Shown here one piece after another: positions 62,708-64,000 of a DNA stretch of 64,000 bases. Under the pieces are notes generated by a model. It was not told the origin of the DNA and ran no database searches. It saw only the letters and a list, made by a program, of their open reading frames with translations. The first letter of the stretch is position 1. Each line of letters begins with the position of its first letter. The translations under genes and the position numbers were made by a program. This DNA is from Hornefia porci (GTDB lineage Bacteria > Bacillota > Clostridia > Peptostreptococcales > Anaerovoracaceae). The DNA lies in the NCBI RefSeq assembly GCF_001940235.1, contig NZ_MJIE01000001.1, positions 372,001 to 436,000 of the forward strand, read 5' to 3'.

Positions 62708-63466
62708 TTATGCATATTTCTTTGCTGGCACTTTAATTGTGCTGACGGTAAACAAAATAATGCTAATGAGCAATGGTATGATAAATGCACCATTCGCAAT
62801 ATTTTCTATCATTTCCTGCGCTTCAGGGAATGACAGCAAGCAGATAGAAAGTAAGACCCAACTTCCTAATACTAACGAAAGTGGAAGTGAGCTGTCTGAA
62901 ACAGACAGAATAAGAAGTGTGAGCGCACCCATTAAAAATAGAGAGATAAACGCGCAGGAAAACATTTGAAAGACAAATGAGTATCCTCGAAAAGAAATAG
63001 CACCGATCATAGAGATGAGAATGATATTGCCTATCATTCCAATCCATAGCCTCGCTGTATAAATCCTTGTCGGATCATATTTACATGTTTTTTCCAGATC
63101 GGACAAATTAGGATCTCTATATTGAAGTTCTCGAATGGAAAGAACAAGGATCGGTATAGGCGCTAACGCTGTCATATATGCAATAGGCGATATTTCGTGA
63201 TTGGCGGTTATTAGATACGAGAAAACGCAGCTTCCAAGGAGAAATGAAGCAGTCATCCAGAAGACAGATACAAAATCTGGAATACAGCAAATGACAACTT
63301 TCCAGAAATCTATATCTAAAATTCTTTGCTGTCTTGTATAAAAAGAAGTTGCTTTCTGGGCCGCAGCAAATATTTCTTTTTCAGGAACATTTGGAATAGG
63401 AGAACGCTCAATAGCTTCAACTATTTTCTTGTCCACATCCGATAGTTCTTCAAAATTATCAAACAT
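62708..63466 (-). CDS. Membrane protein next to ECF sigma factor; possible anti-sigma
   Basis: 252 residues. A cytoplasmic N-terminus (about 1-55, MFDNFEELSDVDKKIVEAIE...) is followed by six membrane helices. Its start ATG overlaps the sigma stop (TGATG), preceded by GGGGAGG in the end of the sigma gene. Membrane proteins placed directly after an ECF sigma gene are commonly its anti-sigma factor. No ZAS zinc motif (HxxxCxxC) is present, so this is inference from place. Confidence 0.7.
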   Translation of the reverse strand: MFDNFEELSDVDKKIVEAIERSPIPNVPEKEIFAAAQKATSFYTRQQRILDIDFWKVVICCIPDFVSVFWMTASFLLGSCVFSYLITANHEISPIAYMTALAPIPILVLSIRELQYRDPNLSDLEKTCKYDPTRIYTARLWIGMIGNIILISMIGAISFRGYSFVFQMFSCAFISLFLMGALTLLILSVSDSSLPLSLVLGSWVLLSICLLSFPEAQEMIENIANGAFIIPLLISIILFTVSTIKVPAKKYA

Positions 63467-63993
63467 CATGATCCTCCCCATTTTGATCTCAATTTATTCA
63501 AACCGTAGCGTGCTCTCGCCTTTAATGTTGATTCGTTTTCACCTGTGATCTCAGCTATTTCCCGAAACGAAAATTCTTGATAATAATGCAAGATGATCAC
63601 TTCCTTTTGCTCCCTTGGAAGTTCAAGAAGTGCATCCCGAATATCATTTCGGACTGCTATTTCTTCGGCTTCATCAAATGATGCAGGAATATTTTCTTCT
63701 AATTCTGCTGGCTCCGGATGGCGACTCCGGGAGCGATAGTAGTTCTTCAAATGATTTGATGCAATGGTAAACAGCCAACTTTTAAATTTTGATTGAGGGC
63801 GATATTTGGAAATCGCTACAACCATTTTTATAAAAACCTCTTGTGTTAGATCTTTTGATTGGTGATATTGGTTCGTGTTTCTATAGAAAAATGCAAAAAC
63901 CATCGGATAGTAATGAATAATAAGCCTATTCATCGCCTCTGTATTACCATTCTGTGCCTGTAGAATAAGATCACATTCCATCATTCCATCCAT
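63466..63993 (-). CDS. ECF-type RNA polymerase sigma factor
   Basis: 175 residues: region 2 with YYPMVFAFFYRNTNQYHQSKDLTQEVFIKMVVAISKYRPQSKFKSWLFTIASNHLKNYYR and region 4 with ALLELPREQKEVIILHYYQEFSFREIAEITGENESTLKARARYGLNKLRSKW. It heads an operon with a membrane protein, ABC ATPase and two permeases, similar in order to sigY-yxlC-yxlD-yxlE-yxlF-yxlG of Bacillus subtilis. The start could be the ATG at 63993 or at 63981; the promoter lies off the window. Confidence 0.93.
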   Translation of the reverse strand: MDGMMECDLILQAQNGNTEAMNRLIIHYYPMVFAFFYRNTNQYHQSKDLTQEVFIKMVVAISKYRPQSKFKSWLFTIASNHLKNYYRSRSRHPEPAELEENIPASFDEAEEIAVRNDIRDALLELPREQKEVIILHYYQEFSFREIAEITGENESTLKARARYGLNKLRSKWGGS

Positions 63994-64000
63994 TTTTCTA

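Overview
The window looks like a chromosomal segment of an anaerobic, low-to-moderate GC Gram-positive bacterium of the class Clostridia. Evidence: a four-cysteine L28, an Asp23-like gene next to recG, a short MetH without the reactivation domain, a CIRCE element before htpG, 3D/G5 and L,D-transpeptidase wall enzymes, and a clostridial serine-recombinase element. No 16S or other genus-level marker is present, so I do not go below class.\n\nRegion 1 (1-29 kb) is ordinary chromosome with tight operons: M20-like/Asp23-like/recG; rpmB; a GNAT enzyme; a lipoprotein; metF-metH; a membrane-anchored GH25 lysozyme; an intact M20D amidohydrolase; a FtsX-type ABC pair; a cation efflux protein; tRNA-Arg(CCG); a G5-3D wall protein; htpG under CIRCE; an L,D-transpeptidase with an acidic repeat tail; an ABC exporter; azlCD; and an ArsR-permease-thioredoxin-ZIP metal/metalloid operon. 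Two of the three M20-type proteins have lost metal or catalytic residues.\n\nRegion 2 (29-37 kb) is accessory: a macrodomain protein, a gutted fic gene, two flavin-type PNPOx-fold proteins, an esterase, a Phd-like antitoxin overlapping a P-loop kinase (candidate toxin-antitoxin pair), and secreted Ig-like proteins.\n\nRegion 3 (37-50 kb) is an insertion-sequence pile-up. Four elements of different types (IS4/IS1634-like, ISL3, IS21, IS66) sit within 11 kb, each with readable inverted ends and target duplications. They interrupt or abut a secreted transglutaminase gene, rhuM and an mrr restriction gene. The transglutaminase and mrr genes can be rebuilt across their insertions, base for base.\n\nRegion 4 (50-55 kb) is a defence-like island: two different DUF262/DUF1524 (GmrSD-type) proteins next to a coiled-coil protein of unknown function. 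Region 5 (55-64 kb) is the recombinase end of a clostridial integrative element: large serine recombinase, TnpW, HTH protein, Tn916 ORF7-like sigma factor and KTR zinc protein. Upstream of these lies an ECF sigma/membrane protein/ABC-transporter operon that resembles the Bacillus sigY-yxlCDEFG layout.\n\nThree short palindromic intergenic repeats (3980, 21049, 33272), always in the same orientation, are shared between regions 1 and 2 and are not explained by any gene.
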